Assembly: GCA_033977485.1 (NCBI GenBank)
Contig: CM066988.1
Span: 1,805,501 to 1,869,500 of the forward strand
Reading direction: 5' to 3'
Origin: Hydrangea macrophylla
Lineage: Eukaryota > Streptophyta > Magnoliopsida > Cornales > Hydrangeaceae
Length of the DNA: 64,000 nucleotides
Shown: positions 13,163 through 24,558 of the stretch, one piece after another
How positions within the stretch are numbered: position 1 is the first letter of the stretch
Layout of the letters: every line of letters begins with the position of its first letter
Notes under the pieces: model-generated
What the model was told of the DNA's origin: nothing
Databases searched by the model: none
Seen by the model: only the letters and a program-made list of their open reading frames with translations
Translations under genes and position numbers: made by a program

Positions 13163-14664
13163 TGTTGGGTTTATGCCCTCAAACCATTACTTTATATATG
13201 ACATTAGCATTTTAATATATGGATATCAGTTTTACATTTTATTATGTATGTTTCTTTCATGAGATGATTTTCAATCCTTAAGTATCATAGTAGGTAATTC
13301 GTGTGTGTATGAGATACATACAAGTGAGATATGAATTACCATCCTTTGATACTTAAAGATTGTCACAGTGACTGGATATCTCATCAGGTATACACTATAG
13401 CATAATTAACTACCATTGGATGGAGTGATTAATCTCAATCACTAGAGTGTCACTCTTAGTTAATATGCTAGTGCTTATAGTGCATTGACGGACCTGAGCT
13501 TTCCTATTGACACTTAATGCTGTCAAACAGTCAATAGGAACTCATAACTTGTATAAGGTACGTGTTCTCAATCTTGCGACGATTATGAATACAAACTGTG
13601 GATATGGCTGCTTTGACTTACCAATCAGTGAGGTCTATAGAAGATCAACACCTGGGTATCTTGGGTATGTCATGTTTATAGGGTTGTGAACATATATTGT
13701 CAAGACAGAATCTACCCTCTGTTTTAGAGTAAGCATTCCCTTGAGAATGTCACCAAGTTGATTACTGGGTACTGCAGTCTTGTTGATAAGAGTTATCAAC
13801 ATGTTTGGTAATCATGAGAGGTGAATGTGACTCAAGGAATACAAGAAGCAATCATGATTCAAGTTGACAGTAACAGTTATTCGACTACCTGAGTATGATT
13901 ACGAATGCTGAAAGTAGAGGGACATTAGTACAACATACAAGTTTAGTTATCGCTTCGGATATGTTCTTTTGCGTTGGAGTTCAGTTATCGTTTTATAGTG
14001 GAGTAAACGTTAACTGACCAGTTAGTTAGTTTGCTAATCAAAGAGTTTGGTCACGGTAATTAACAAACTAGTTTGAGCCAACAATAAAGAGTGTAGGAGG
14101 TCCCACTCTTAGCTATACTAGGAAAGCTTGGAAGGGCACATGAGGATCATATCAAGACAGGTTTGATCGATCAAAGGAGTTTCGATCGATTGAAGTCTTG
14201 GCAGGTTCGATCGCTCGAGGGTTGTTCGATCGATCGAAGGTTCGATCGATTGAATACACTTCGATCGCTAGAAGGTTAGGTCGGTTCTGGGAATCTATAA
14301 ATAGGGCAGCTGCGTACTAAATGTTTTTAATCGTCGTTTTTATGCGTAGAAGCTGCAAAAACTATTTAGGTTTCCCTAAACCTTCCCTATCCTCCCTATT
14401 AGGGTTCCCACCAACCCTATTCCTTCCGACAGGCATCCTCAGGAGTCATAAGAGTGAAGACAGCCTAGTGGAAGTTCCTGTACCATCAAGGAGAAAGAAG
14501 TTTTCAGAATTGTGTTCAAGACCTGAGGTATATTTCCTTTCCCTCTTGTTAGTACGCATCTATACAATTGATGGGTAGTAGATCTTGGGCTACCAATAAG
14601 TTTTTATAACTTGACTTTTTCCGCTACGCATTTAAACTAATAATTTAAACCGGTTTTTCCATCA
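13163..14664 (+). repeat. Copia element B 5' LTR
   Basis: TGTTGGGTTTATGCCC...TTTTCCATCA, 1,502 bp. A TATA box (CTATAAATAGG at 14294-14304) lies just right of a cluster of CGATCGATCG palindromes (14162-14275). A transcription start some 30 bp further on would put most of the LTR in U3. Confidence 0.9.
14294..14304 (+). promoter_or_regulatory. Probable TATA box of the copia A/B LTR
   Basis: CTATAAATAGG fits the plant TATA consensus and is kept in the 3' LTR at about 21502-21512. It directly follows the palindrome cluster. Confidence 0.65.
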
Positions 14665-14666
14665 AT

Positions 14667-14678
14667 TGGTATCCGAGC
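14667..14678 (+). other. Primer-binding site of element B
   Basis: TGGTATCCGAGC has one mismatch to the tRNA-iMet site and follows the LTR end at 14664 after a two-base gap. Confidence 0.85.
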
Positions 14679-16362
14679 CACGCTCGTTTGGATCTATAGA
14701 TGCGTTTGGAACACTAGCTTTGATTTGCATGTAGATTTTAGGACTATTTTCAAAACTGCATCGTCACAGATCTATTTCTGCAGCATTATCATAATAGAAT
14801 ACAAATCTGTGATTGCGTAGGATGCATGTTGGATTCGATCGATCGAAGTAGGTTCGATTGATTAAAGATGCTCTATGCTCAAGCGATCGAACAATTTTTG
14901 ATCGATCGAACATTGGATATGTTTGATCGATCGAATGGCATTTGATCGATTGAGACAGATTCTTTGTTAGGTTGTTCTTTTCACAGTTTTAAATGTTTCA
15001 AAAATTATATGCTTTAATTTTAAATTATTCTGTAAATTTTTTCAAATCATTCTGTGAAATAGAAAGTTCAAGCGATTGAATAGTGCTCAATCGATCGAAG
15101 GTTCGAGCGATCGAACGGTCTTCGAGCGATCGAACGGTGACAATGAAGTTAGATGCTATTTTAAGTTCTAATTTAGTATATAAAGAGTTTATGTACTGTG
15201 TGATTCAATTAGCGGTTCCAATTGTTATATATGCGTGGATGTATGTACGACTAACCCTTTTGCAGCAAGCTTAGTCGCTATCTCCCATGGCACCAAGACT
15301 TTTGAATTTTGTATTTAATTGTTTGAGATTGGTGTATATTATGTTTTATTATTGGTTTGGTTTAAGGCATATGTAAAGGGCACTGCGACTTCAATCCTAC
15401 GAAAAGGAAAGTCGCACCGGTTTCCCTAGCCTTTTATATTGTGGTTTTTTTTAAAATTTTTTTTTTTCTGTTTCTAGATAAATTGTAAGCTTCAAAAGAA
15501 ACATAGGACCAATGTATTAGAATTAGAAATTCCATGGAGATGGAGCAAGTCGTTGTCTATGAAGATAGAGCTGGAGGCGACCAAACCAAGAAGGAGGTTC
15601 TATGGAGATAGAGCCATGGGAGATAGAGGCATATGAATGCCTTTGTTTCATTTTAGCTTTTGTTTTATGTGCTTGGTTTGTGATTGGCGCTTTACATTGT
15701 TACTACTTGCATGCACGTAAAACAAGTTTTCTAAAATAAAATTCAAAAACCATTTCAACGCATTAGTAAACATTGGATGTTTATGGGTAATGTGTGGAAA
15801 TAATTTTTTTTCAAAAAGCAAAATCCTTATTTACTAAATCTAGTGGGAGAGGGTCTTATTAATAACACCCACGATCTTCCATTAACGGTAACTATAAGAT
15901 GAGTGGTGCATTCTGTGTCACCTCGTCAGGGGTGATCATTCCATACGGAGGGTGCATTACTCATTGGTTACTAGATGTGAACTTCCTTTGATAGGATCAA
16001 TCAGACGTGTTAGAGGGTGACCACCACACGGAGGCGCTACTTGAGACGGTTGTGATTGGATCTTAGTTAATGGTATACACTAGCTATACTATGGATAAGG
16101 GATCCCACACGGGGTATTATTCAGAAACTTAGAGATCAAAAAGGTTCGGGAGTCATAACTTATCTTGCAAGAGTTGCATAGCGGACAAGTCATGATTAAT
16201 CGAAAGATCGAACATTGACCACCACACGGAGGCTTTATTCTTTCGTTTCTATATTCCGGCGACTATTTTTTAAAATAAGAGTTTTATAAGGATTTTTTTA
16301 TTTCAAACTGTCAAATTCTGATATCCATATTTATTTTGTTTGTTTGATTTTTAGTAATCATA
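14679..16362 (+). other. Element B untranslated leader
   Basis: The layout matches A: palindrome clusters at 14837-14963 and 15068-15140, the PPT-like AGTGGGAGAGGG at 15842-15853, and the hairpin TCACC...GGGTGA at 15918-15935. No convincing coding sequence is present. Confidence 0.7.
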
Positions 16363-19300
16363 ATGTCAGGATTAGCATTTAGTCCACTGGCCACCATACT
16401 CACTCAAAACAAGTTAACTGGAAACAACTACACTAAATGGAAACATAACCTTAACATTTTGTTAACTGCGGAGGATCACATATATGTCTTCACCACCCCA
16501 AGCCCTGAAGAACCCGTGGCAAATGCTTCGACAGCTGCTAGACGCGAGTTTGATAAATGGAAGAAGTCGAATAGAATGGCTCATTGTTACATTCTGGCTT
16601 CAATGGATGGCATGTTGCAACACCAATTCCAATTGAACGATTCTGCCAGTGACATTATCACATCCCCGAAAAAGATGTTTGGGGAACATGGCAGGCCTGC
16701 CAGACAGGTAGCCATGCAGAAGATAATGAGTGCAAAGATGTCGGAAGGGACCCTAGTCAAGGAACATGTTTTAAAAATGATTGGTTATTTAAATGAGCTG
16801 GAGACCCTAGGTGCCAACATCGATGCACAAACCCAAGTTGATATGATCCTTAATTTGATGTCGCCTTCATTCGCTCAATTCAAACTTAATAATAATATGA
16901 ATCAAATGAATTTCTCAATGAGCGAATTAATGAGTTCTTTACTCGCAGCAGAAGGGGTGATCAAGCCTGGGGTCAATGTTTTGAACATTGAGAAAAGCGC
17001 TTCTTCTTCCTGATCTACACCGAAAGGAAAGAAAGGGAAGAAGAAGGCTGGCACTGGTGGTTTAAGTGTTGGACCGGTCCCTAAGATTTCAAAATCTAAG
17101 GGAAAAGGTAAGGGTAAAGGGAAGGTGGGTGGCCAAAGCAAAGGAAAGTGTTTCCAATGCGGCGACAAGGGCCACTGGAAGAGGAACTGTCCAGAATTCT
17201 TAGCTACAAGAGTTCAAGGTATGATTAAATCACATATGATTGAAGTAAGTTTTATAACGGATACTTCAAACACTTGGTGCATTGATTCTGGTGCAACTAA
17301 CCATATCTGTAATTCATTGCAGGGGTTCAAATCAACCAGGAGGTGCAGTGATGGGGAAATCGTACTTACTCTAGGTTCTAGCGCAACCGTTTCTACGGTT
17401 GCTATAGGAGTCGTAGTTTTAGAATTTCTAGATAATAAAGTTTTGATTTTATCAGATGTACTTTACGTCCCTTCAATGAGACGTAATTTAATTTCAGTTT
17501 CTAATTTATCGAATAATGGTTATTCTTTTCATTTTGGAACTGAAGTTGTGATTAAAAGAAATAGTTCTTTTATATGTTCTGGTGTTAAATCAAATGGTTT
17601 GTATGTGATTACTCTCAATATTTCTAAAGACTCTTGCATGGAACTTAATAACTCAGTGGTAACTGTACCATCTAAAAGAAAGGGACCTTCCACTAATCCA
17701 ACAAGGCTTTGGCATATGAGGGTTGGCCATATCAATCTAAAAAGGATTAGCAGACTAGTCAAAGAAGGGGTCTTGGGCAATTTGGTTCTCGAACCAATGG
17801 AAGTCTACGAGTCTTGTTTAGAGGGTAAGATGACCAAAAGGCCCTTTCCTGCAAAGGGCAATAGAACCAATGCATTATTGGAATTAGTTCATACTGATGT
17901 GTGTGGACCAATAAATATTTGAGCAAGAGGTGGTTATGAGTATTTCATAACATTTACTGATGACCACTCTAGGTATGGATATGTGTACCTAATGCAGCAT
18001 AAGTCTGAAGCCTTTGAAAAGTTCAAAGAGTTTAGGGCTGAAGTGGAGAAGCAATTGGGTACACATATCAAGGCCATTCGATCTGATCGAGGTGGCGAGT
18101 ACCTCTCTAATGAGTTTATTGATCACCTCGTACAGAATGGGATTCTATCACAATTGACTGTACCTAGTATGCCTCAGCAGAACGGTGTAGCAGAGAGAAG
18201 GAACCGAACTCTTTTAGACATGACTAGGTCAATGATGAGTTATTTTGAGTTGCCTTTATTCCTTTGGGGTTATGCTTTGGAATTCACTACATACATACTG
18301 AATCTAGTACCAAGCAAATATGTTCCCAAGACACCATAGGAGATGTGGATTAAGCACAAGCCTTCTTTGCAACATCTCCAGATATGGGGGTGTCTGGCAC
18401 ATGTGCTGAAAGGAAAGATGAGCAAGTTAGATTCTAGATCGGAAGTATGTTACTTCGTAGGGTATCCAAAGGATACTTATGGATGGTATTTTTATGATCC
18501 AAGAGAACAGAAATTGTTTGTTAGTATAAATGCTATTTTCTTAGAAGATGATTATATCATGAACCATAAACCTAAGGGAAGGATAGATCTTAGAGAGATA
18601 GAAGGAGAGCCCTCAGTCCAACCCGTAGTTAATAACGATGTAAATCAAGAAAACACCACTTCTTCACCCATTTTCGTACCAGTACCTCATCGTAGTGGGA
18701 GGATTATCAGTCAGCCTGATAGATACATATTCTTAGGAGACGTTTTTGAAGCTGTCTCCATAGAATCTAAATCTAATCCTGCCACATACGAAGAGGCAAT
18801 GGCTGATGTTGATTCAATTCATTTGGTTAAAGCTATGAAGGCAGAATTGGAATCTATGGATTCTAATCAGGTTTGGGATCTTGTAGAACTTCCAGCCAAT
18901 ATTAAACCCATTGGTTGCAAGTGGGTCTACAAGTGGAAAAGAGGATCTGATGGAAAGGTTGAGACTTTTAAGGCTAGGCTTGTAGCAAAAGGTTATACTC
19001 AGAGGGAGGGTATTGACTATGAGGAAACCTTCTTGCCGGTAGCCATGCTCAAGTCCATCAGAATACATCCATTGCTGCATGTCTAGATTATGAGATCTGG
19101 CAGATGGACGTCAAGACTGCATTCTTGAATGGCAATCTTGAGGAGGACATCTATATGCAGCAACCAGAAGGGTTCATTGTTGGTCGGAAAGGTAACTTGG
19201 TATATAAGTTGTAAAAGTCCATTTATAAGCTTAAGCAGGCTTCTAGGAGTTGGAATATCCGATTTGACCGAGCCGTTAAGTCGTTTGGTTTCATACAGAA

Positions 19301-20347
19301 TCTGGATAAACCTTGTGTATACAAGAAGTATGAAGGAAAAATGGTGGCTTTTCTTGTGCTTTACGTTGACGACATTCTACTCATTGGGAATGATGTAGCG
19401 GTATTGTCAACGGTCAAGGTTTTTCTAGCTAGTACGTTCGATATGAAGGATCTAGGAGAACTGAGCTATATTCTTGGGATAAAGCTCTTTCGGGATCGCA
19501 AGCGAAAGATAATTGGATTATCTCAAGCTGGTTATATCGATAAGGTGCTGACTAGGTTTTCAATGGATAATTCGAAGAAAGGTTTGTTACCTTTCAGGCA
19601 TGGTTTAGCTTTCTCTAAGGAACAGTGTCCTAAGACACAGGAGGAGAGGAATTGCATGTCAGGAATTCCCTATGCCTCGGTGGTGGGAAGTCTCATGTAT
19701 GCGATGTTATGCACTAGACCAGATATCTATTTTATCGTTGGCATGGTTAGCAGGTATCAGTCAAATCCAGGTCCAGAGCACTGGACAGCCGTTAAGCACA
19801 TTCTTAAGTACTTGAGAAGGACAAAAGATTACATGCTTATGTATGGTGGTAGTGAGTTAATTCTAGTAGGATACACTAACTCGGACTTTATGTCATATAA
19901 AGATTCGAGGAAGTCAACGTCCGATCATCTCTTTACCTTAGGAGGTGGTGCTGTTAATTGGAGGAGCATTAAGCAGAAATGAATTGCAGACTCAACTACA
20001 GAAGCTGAGTATATGGCTGCTTGTGAAGCCGCAAAGGAAGCTGTTTGGCTCAAGAAGTTGCTTATGGAGCTTGAGGTGAACCAGCGTTACTGTCACCTAT
20101 TACGCTTTATTGTGAATATAATGGGGTAGTGGCTCAGTCCAAGGAGCCAAGGAACCATGGAAAGGGAAAGCACGTAGAGCGGAAATATCATCTTATCCGA
20201 GATATTGTTCAACGTGGAGATGTGACTGTCACCAAGATTGCCACTGTCGACAATCTTGCTGATTCGTTTACAAAGGCCTTGCCATAGAAGGTCTTTGATC
20301 GTCATCTAGATAGGCTTGGTCTCAGATGTAGTCCTATATGGTTGTAA
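16363..20347 (+). pseudogene. Copia gag-pol polyprotein, element B (degenerate)
   Basis: Starts MSGLAFSPLATILTQNKLTG. In order: UBN2-type gag to about 17010; an in-frame TGA at 17011-17013; intact zinc knuckle CFQCGDKGHWKRNC near 17149; protease WCIDSGATNHIC near 17277; integrase zinc domain (LWHMRVGHI...CESCLEGKM, 17707-17830) and core; RT with YVDDIL near 19361; RNase H with DS-MS motifs near 19880. Stops also occur at 17922, 18339, 19212, 19980 and 20286. Small deletions near 19065 and 20080 shift the frame. The zinc knuckle and protease are better kept than in A, so much of the damage is recent. The stops at 17011, 19212 and 19980 match stops in A. Confidence 0.9.
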
Positions 20348-20362
20348 GTGCAAGTGGGAGTT

Positions 20363-21872
20363 TGTTGGGTTTATGCCCTCAAACCATTACTTTATGTATG
20401 ACATTAGCATTTTAATATATGGATATCAGTTTTACATTTCATTATGTATGTTTCTTTCATGGATGATTTTCAATCCTTAAGTATCATAGTAGGTAATTCG
20501 TGTGTGTATGAGATACATGCAAGTGAGATATGAATTACCATCCTATGATACTTAAAGCTTGTCATAGTGGATGATGAGACTGGATATCTCATCAGGTATA
20601 CACTATAGCATAATTAACTACCATTGGATGGAGTGGTTAATCTCAATCACTAGAGTGTCACTCTTAGTTAATATGCTAGTGCTTATAGTGCATTGACGGA
20701 CCTGAGCTTTCCTATTGACACTTAATGCTGTCAAACAGTCAATAGGAACTCATAACTTGTATAAGGTACGTGTTCTCAATCTTGTGACGATTATGAACAC
20801 AGACTGTGGATATGGCTGCTTTGACTTACCAATCAGTGAGGTCTATAGAAGATCAACACCTGGGTATCTTGGGTATGTCATGTTCATAGGGTTGTGAACA
20901 TATATTGTCAAGACAGAATCTATCCTCTGTTTCAGAGTGAGCATTCCCTTGAGAATGTCACCAAGTTGATTACTGAGTACTGCAGTCTTGTTGATAAGAG
21001 TTATCAGCATGTTTGGTAATCATGAGAGGTGAATGGGACTCAAGGAATATAAGAAGTAATCATGATTCAGGTTGACAGTAACAGTTATTCGACTACCTGA
21101 GTATGATTACGAATGCTGAAGGTAAAGGGACATTAGTACAACATACAAGTCTAGTTATCGCTTCGGATATGTTCTTTTGCGTTGGAGTTCAGTTATCATT
21201 TTATAGTGGAGTAAACGTTAACTGACCAGTTAGTTAGTTTGCTGATCAAAGAGTTTGGTCACGGTAATTAACAAACTAGTCTGAGCCAACAACAAAGAGT
21301 CTAGGAGGTCCTACTCTTAGCTCTGCTAGGAAGCTTGGAAGGGCACATGAGGATCATGTCAAGACAGGTTCGATCGATTGAAGGAGTTTCGATCGATTGA
21401 AGTCTTGGCAGGTTCGATCGCTCGAGGGTTGTTCGATCGATCGAAGGTTCGATTGATCGAATACACTTCGATCGCTCGAAGGTTAGGTCGGTTCTGGGAA
21501 TCTATAAATAGGGCAGCTGCGTACTGAATGTTTTTAATCGTCGTTTTTATGCTTAGAAGCTGCAAAAACTATTTAGGTTTCCCTAAACCTTCCATATCCT
21601 CCCTATTAGGGTTCCCACCAACCCTATTCCTTCAGGCAAGCATCCGCAGGAGTCATAAGAGTGAAGACAGCCTAGTGGAAGTTGTTGCACCATCAAGGAG
21701 AAAGAAGTTTTCGGAGTTGGGTTCAAGACCTTAGGTATATTTCCTTTCCCCTCTTATTAGTATGCATCTATGGAATTGATGGGTAGTAGATCCTGGGCTA
21801 CCAATAAGTTTTTATAACTTGACTTTTTCTGCTGTGCGTTTAAACTAATAATTTAAACCGGTTTTTCCATCA
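20363..21872 (+). repeat. Copia element B 3' LTR
   Basis: TGTTGGGTTTATGCCC...TTTTCCATCA, 1,510 bp, preceded by the PPT CAAGTGGGAGTT. It carries the same palindrome cluster (about 21367-21482) and TATA box as the 5' LTR. Confidence 0.92.
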
Positions 21873-21877
21873 TCTTG

Positions 21878-22112
21878 TTGGAGTAGGAATTGAGCTTTAA
21901 TTTGGTGAAATTCAGCATCTTCTTTGGGTGATTTTGGATATAATCTTGCCTAAGGTGAGTTTTCTAATTAACAAGTGATTGGGAGTTTAAAGTGTTCAAT
22001 GTTTACATATATGTAATATTGTGTTGATGAAATTATGCTTAGAAGCTATAATATTGTTAAGTTATGAATTCTATGTTAATTATGTGAAGAATTGCCAAGC
22101 ATATGTGCTTAT
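21878..22112 (+). repeat. Element D 5' LTR, part 2 (between copia B and copia C)
   Basis: It begins TTGGAGTAGGAATTGAG and matches 36834-37062 of the 3' LTR. It ends in the CTTAT duplication at 22108-22112. Confidence 0.88.
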
Positions 22113-23434
22113 TGTTAGGGATATATACTAAAAGCCATGCTTTATGTAGTTGATTTATTATTCATTTAATAAAATCAGTTAATCCATTTTTTATGAGAAT
22201 CTGTGTGGGCAATGTTTGTATTATATTATTTATTTAATATTATGCATGTGTGTCTCTCATTCTATATAGTAGGTGGTTTGGTGTGTAGAGTTTGGCTTAC
22301 ACACGGAAGATCAGGCCATCAGATATTATAGAATGTAAGATTTTGGTTTACAGTCTTAGATGGGATTGGACACACCATCGGTAGGACTGCAGCATGGTGT
22401 TGTAATAGGTTTGTCTTGACTACGGAAAACGGTATAGTTTCAACTCACTATGCTGGTACACTTTGTGTATTAAGCGGGACTGACTTGGGGTAATTATCTT
22501 TATACTGACTTATAAGATAATTAATACCTCATGGCTATTATGAGTGCTTATGCTCTAAATCCTAAGTTAATTTGTAAACACGTACATTTGATATTTAAAC
22601 TTTGATCTCTAAAAGGGTGAGATCCTTAAATGGGTCAATATCTCATTGGATTGGGTGGCAATATTAATTGTGTGGTGGATATTAATTAATGATGGAATCC
22701 ATGTCTCAATTTTGGGATTAATGATATCCCCTTGAGAAAGCTTATAAGTTTTGATTATGTCAAACCCTGCAGGTGGATTTTGTATCCGACATATCAGATA
22801 AGTTAAGCAGAGGATCTCAAGGAATTTTAAGAAATTAATTAAATGTGATTGTCAGTAATTATATTTAATTAATGGATATCTGTAATCTTAACATGGGGAG
22901 ATAATAAGCATTTAATAACATGGAGCTCGAAATATATTTTTGAGATAAGGGTAGGAGTGCAATTATAATTCTTTAGTGGTATGAATTATAATTTATGGAA
23001 ATAGGAATCTGATTCAGTTCGAATTAGGGTTTCCTAATTCCATAAGGAAGCCTATTCCTTATTGACTTCTTGTGGTCCCTATCGTAGCCTATATATATGG
23101 TGATTTGGCTCTCTACTCAGCTAGCATTTTTCTATATAGAGAAATATAACTCGGAATAGAAAAGAGAGCGAAAAAGAGGGAGAGCAGAAAACATAAAGGA
23201 TTTCGAAAGAGCCCACACTCAGTTCGATATTCTGGCAGCAAAGGAATACGGTAGAAGATCGTGAGCTATTATCGAGCCCGTGTTCTCGATTCGTCTACTA
23301 CAGCAATCCGTTTTAGCAGTTTAAGGTAACCCTAGTTTCGCCCTTGTAGGGTTATAGTAGTTTTCACGTAAATTTTTTTGCAGTACCAACTTATACGCCC
23401 TGTCAATGGATTCTGAGAACGCAGTTTCCTAACA
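22113..23434 (+). repeat. Copia element C 5' LTR
   Basis: TGTTAGGGATATATAC...TTTCCTAACA. A TATATATATGG motif near 23091 is a TATA candidate. Unlike A/B, no CGATCG palindrome array is present. Confidence 0.93.
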
Positions 23435-23435
23435 G

Positions 23436-23447
23436 TGGTATCAGAGC
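23436..23447 (+). other. Primer-binding site of element C
   Basis: TGGTATCAGAGC, an exact tRNA-iMet-type site, begins one base after the LTR. Confidence 0.93.
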
Positions 23448-24558
23448 AACGTTGATTCTGCGTATGGGTTGGACGCAACCATGTTGTCCAATAAAACAGA
23501 TCTTATGCGTGTTTTGATGGATGGATAGAATGTAGAACTGTGCTAACCCTTGTTTTGCAGCGTTCTTATTCCACTATTATGGTCACTGATTTTGTGTGAT
23601 TGGACCCCACGATGGTTTTATCCGTGGTTAATTTTGCTGTTTTAATATAGCATGTGAACTCCTTTATGGAGGCATAGGATTTGTGTGTATTGGATCCCAC
23701 ACTTGATGAATAGGACAACATGGATAATTGTTCCTAGAGCTATTTTAGATGTCTAGTTGCATGTTTAATTTATATTAATTTAAATTGATGGACAACTACA
23801 TGTGTATTTAGAAATAAAACTAATTCCATAATTTGAAAACATAAGTACTTATTTTCTAAAATCATGAGAATAGAATAATTTTATTATCTACACATGTGGG
23901 TTTCACAAGTAAGGATGAATTAATCCTTGTCAAGTATTCCATCATTTTTTATTAATTAAATTAAAAGTTTTTCTAAAAAATTATAACCCTCAATTTGTTT
24001 TTTAAAATTCTAAGTGGGAGAGGGAATTTATCAAGTATAAATCCCATGGTCTCCATCACTGGTTTGTAGATGATATGATTAATTTTGTGTGACTCTAGTG
24101 TCATCCTCCCTATCGGATGTAGTTGATCATGGAATCATCAGTACAAACTTCTTTAAAAGAATGTTTTGGGTGATTGTTGGTGTGGGTCACCTCTCCATCA
24201 GAGGTGTTCCTCATGGAACTCTTGACCTAGAATTAAGTGATGGTATACACTTAGCTATAAATAATAATATCCTCTCCATCTGAGTCACTGTTATTATTTA
24301 TAGGACCAAAGCAAGTCAGCAGTTTAATTTTATTAGGCAAAGTACATTGCCTGGATAGTAAAATTAAAAGGCAATTGTCTATCTGAACAAATGATGGATA
24401 GTATATGGCTACCCATCGAGTCATACTATTTGCGGTGTATCAGGCTGCTGGCGGATTCTTTTCAAATATGATAGAGGGAACCAATATTTTCAACTCGAAT
24501 CCATAGTAATTTTTGCCCGAACGTAATTATTTATGTTATGTGATTCTCAGGCTTTTAA
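23448..24558 (+). other. Element C untranslated leader
   Basis: This is a 1.1-kb non-coding leader. It contains AAGTGGGAGAGGG at 24012-24024 and a hairpin CACCTC-loop-GAGGTG at 24188-24206, at spacings like those in A and B although the surrounding sequence has diverged. Confidence 0.7.

Larger units (their letters stand above)
13163..21872 (+). mobile_element. Copia element B, full length but coding-dead
   Basis: It has two LTRs (13163-14664 and 20363-21872), a primer site at 14667, gag-pol at 16363-20347 and a PPT before the 3' LTR. The duplication is TCTCG (13158-13162) on the left and TCTTG (21873-21877) on the right. The unoccupied site GGAATCTCGTTGGAG is present in D's 3' LTR at about 36825. 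The two LTRs differ by a few percent by eye, including small indels, so the insertion is older than C's. Confidence 0.93.

Noticed and set aside
13507..13689. Conserved small frame MTLNAVKQSIGTHNLYKVR... in LTRs of A and B
   Set aside because: It recurs only because the LTR is repeated (6317, 13507, 20715). It has no start context or domain, and the start differs in A.
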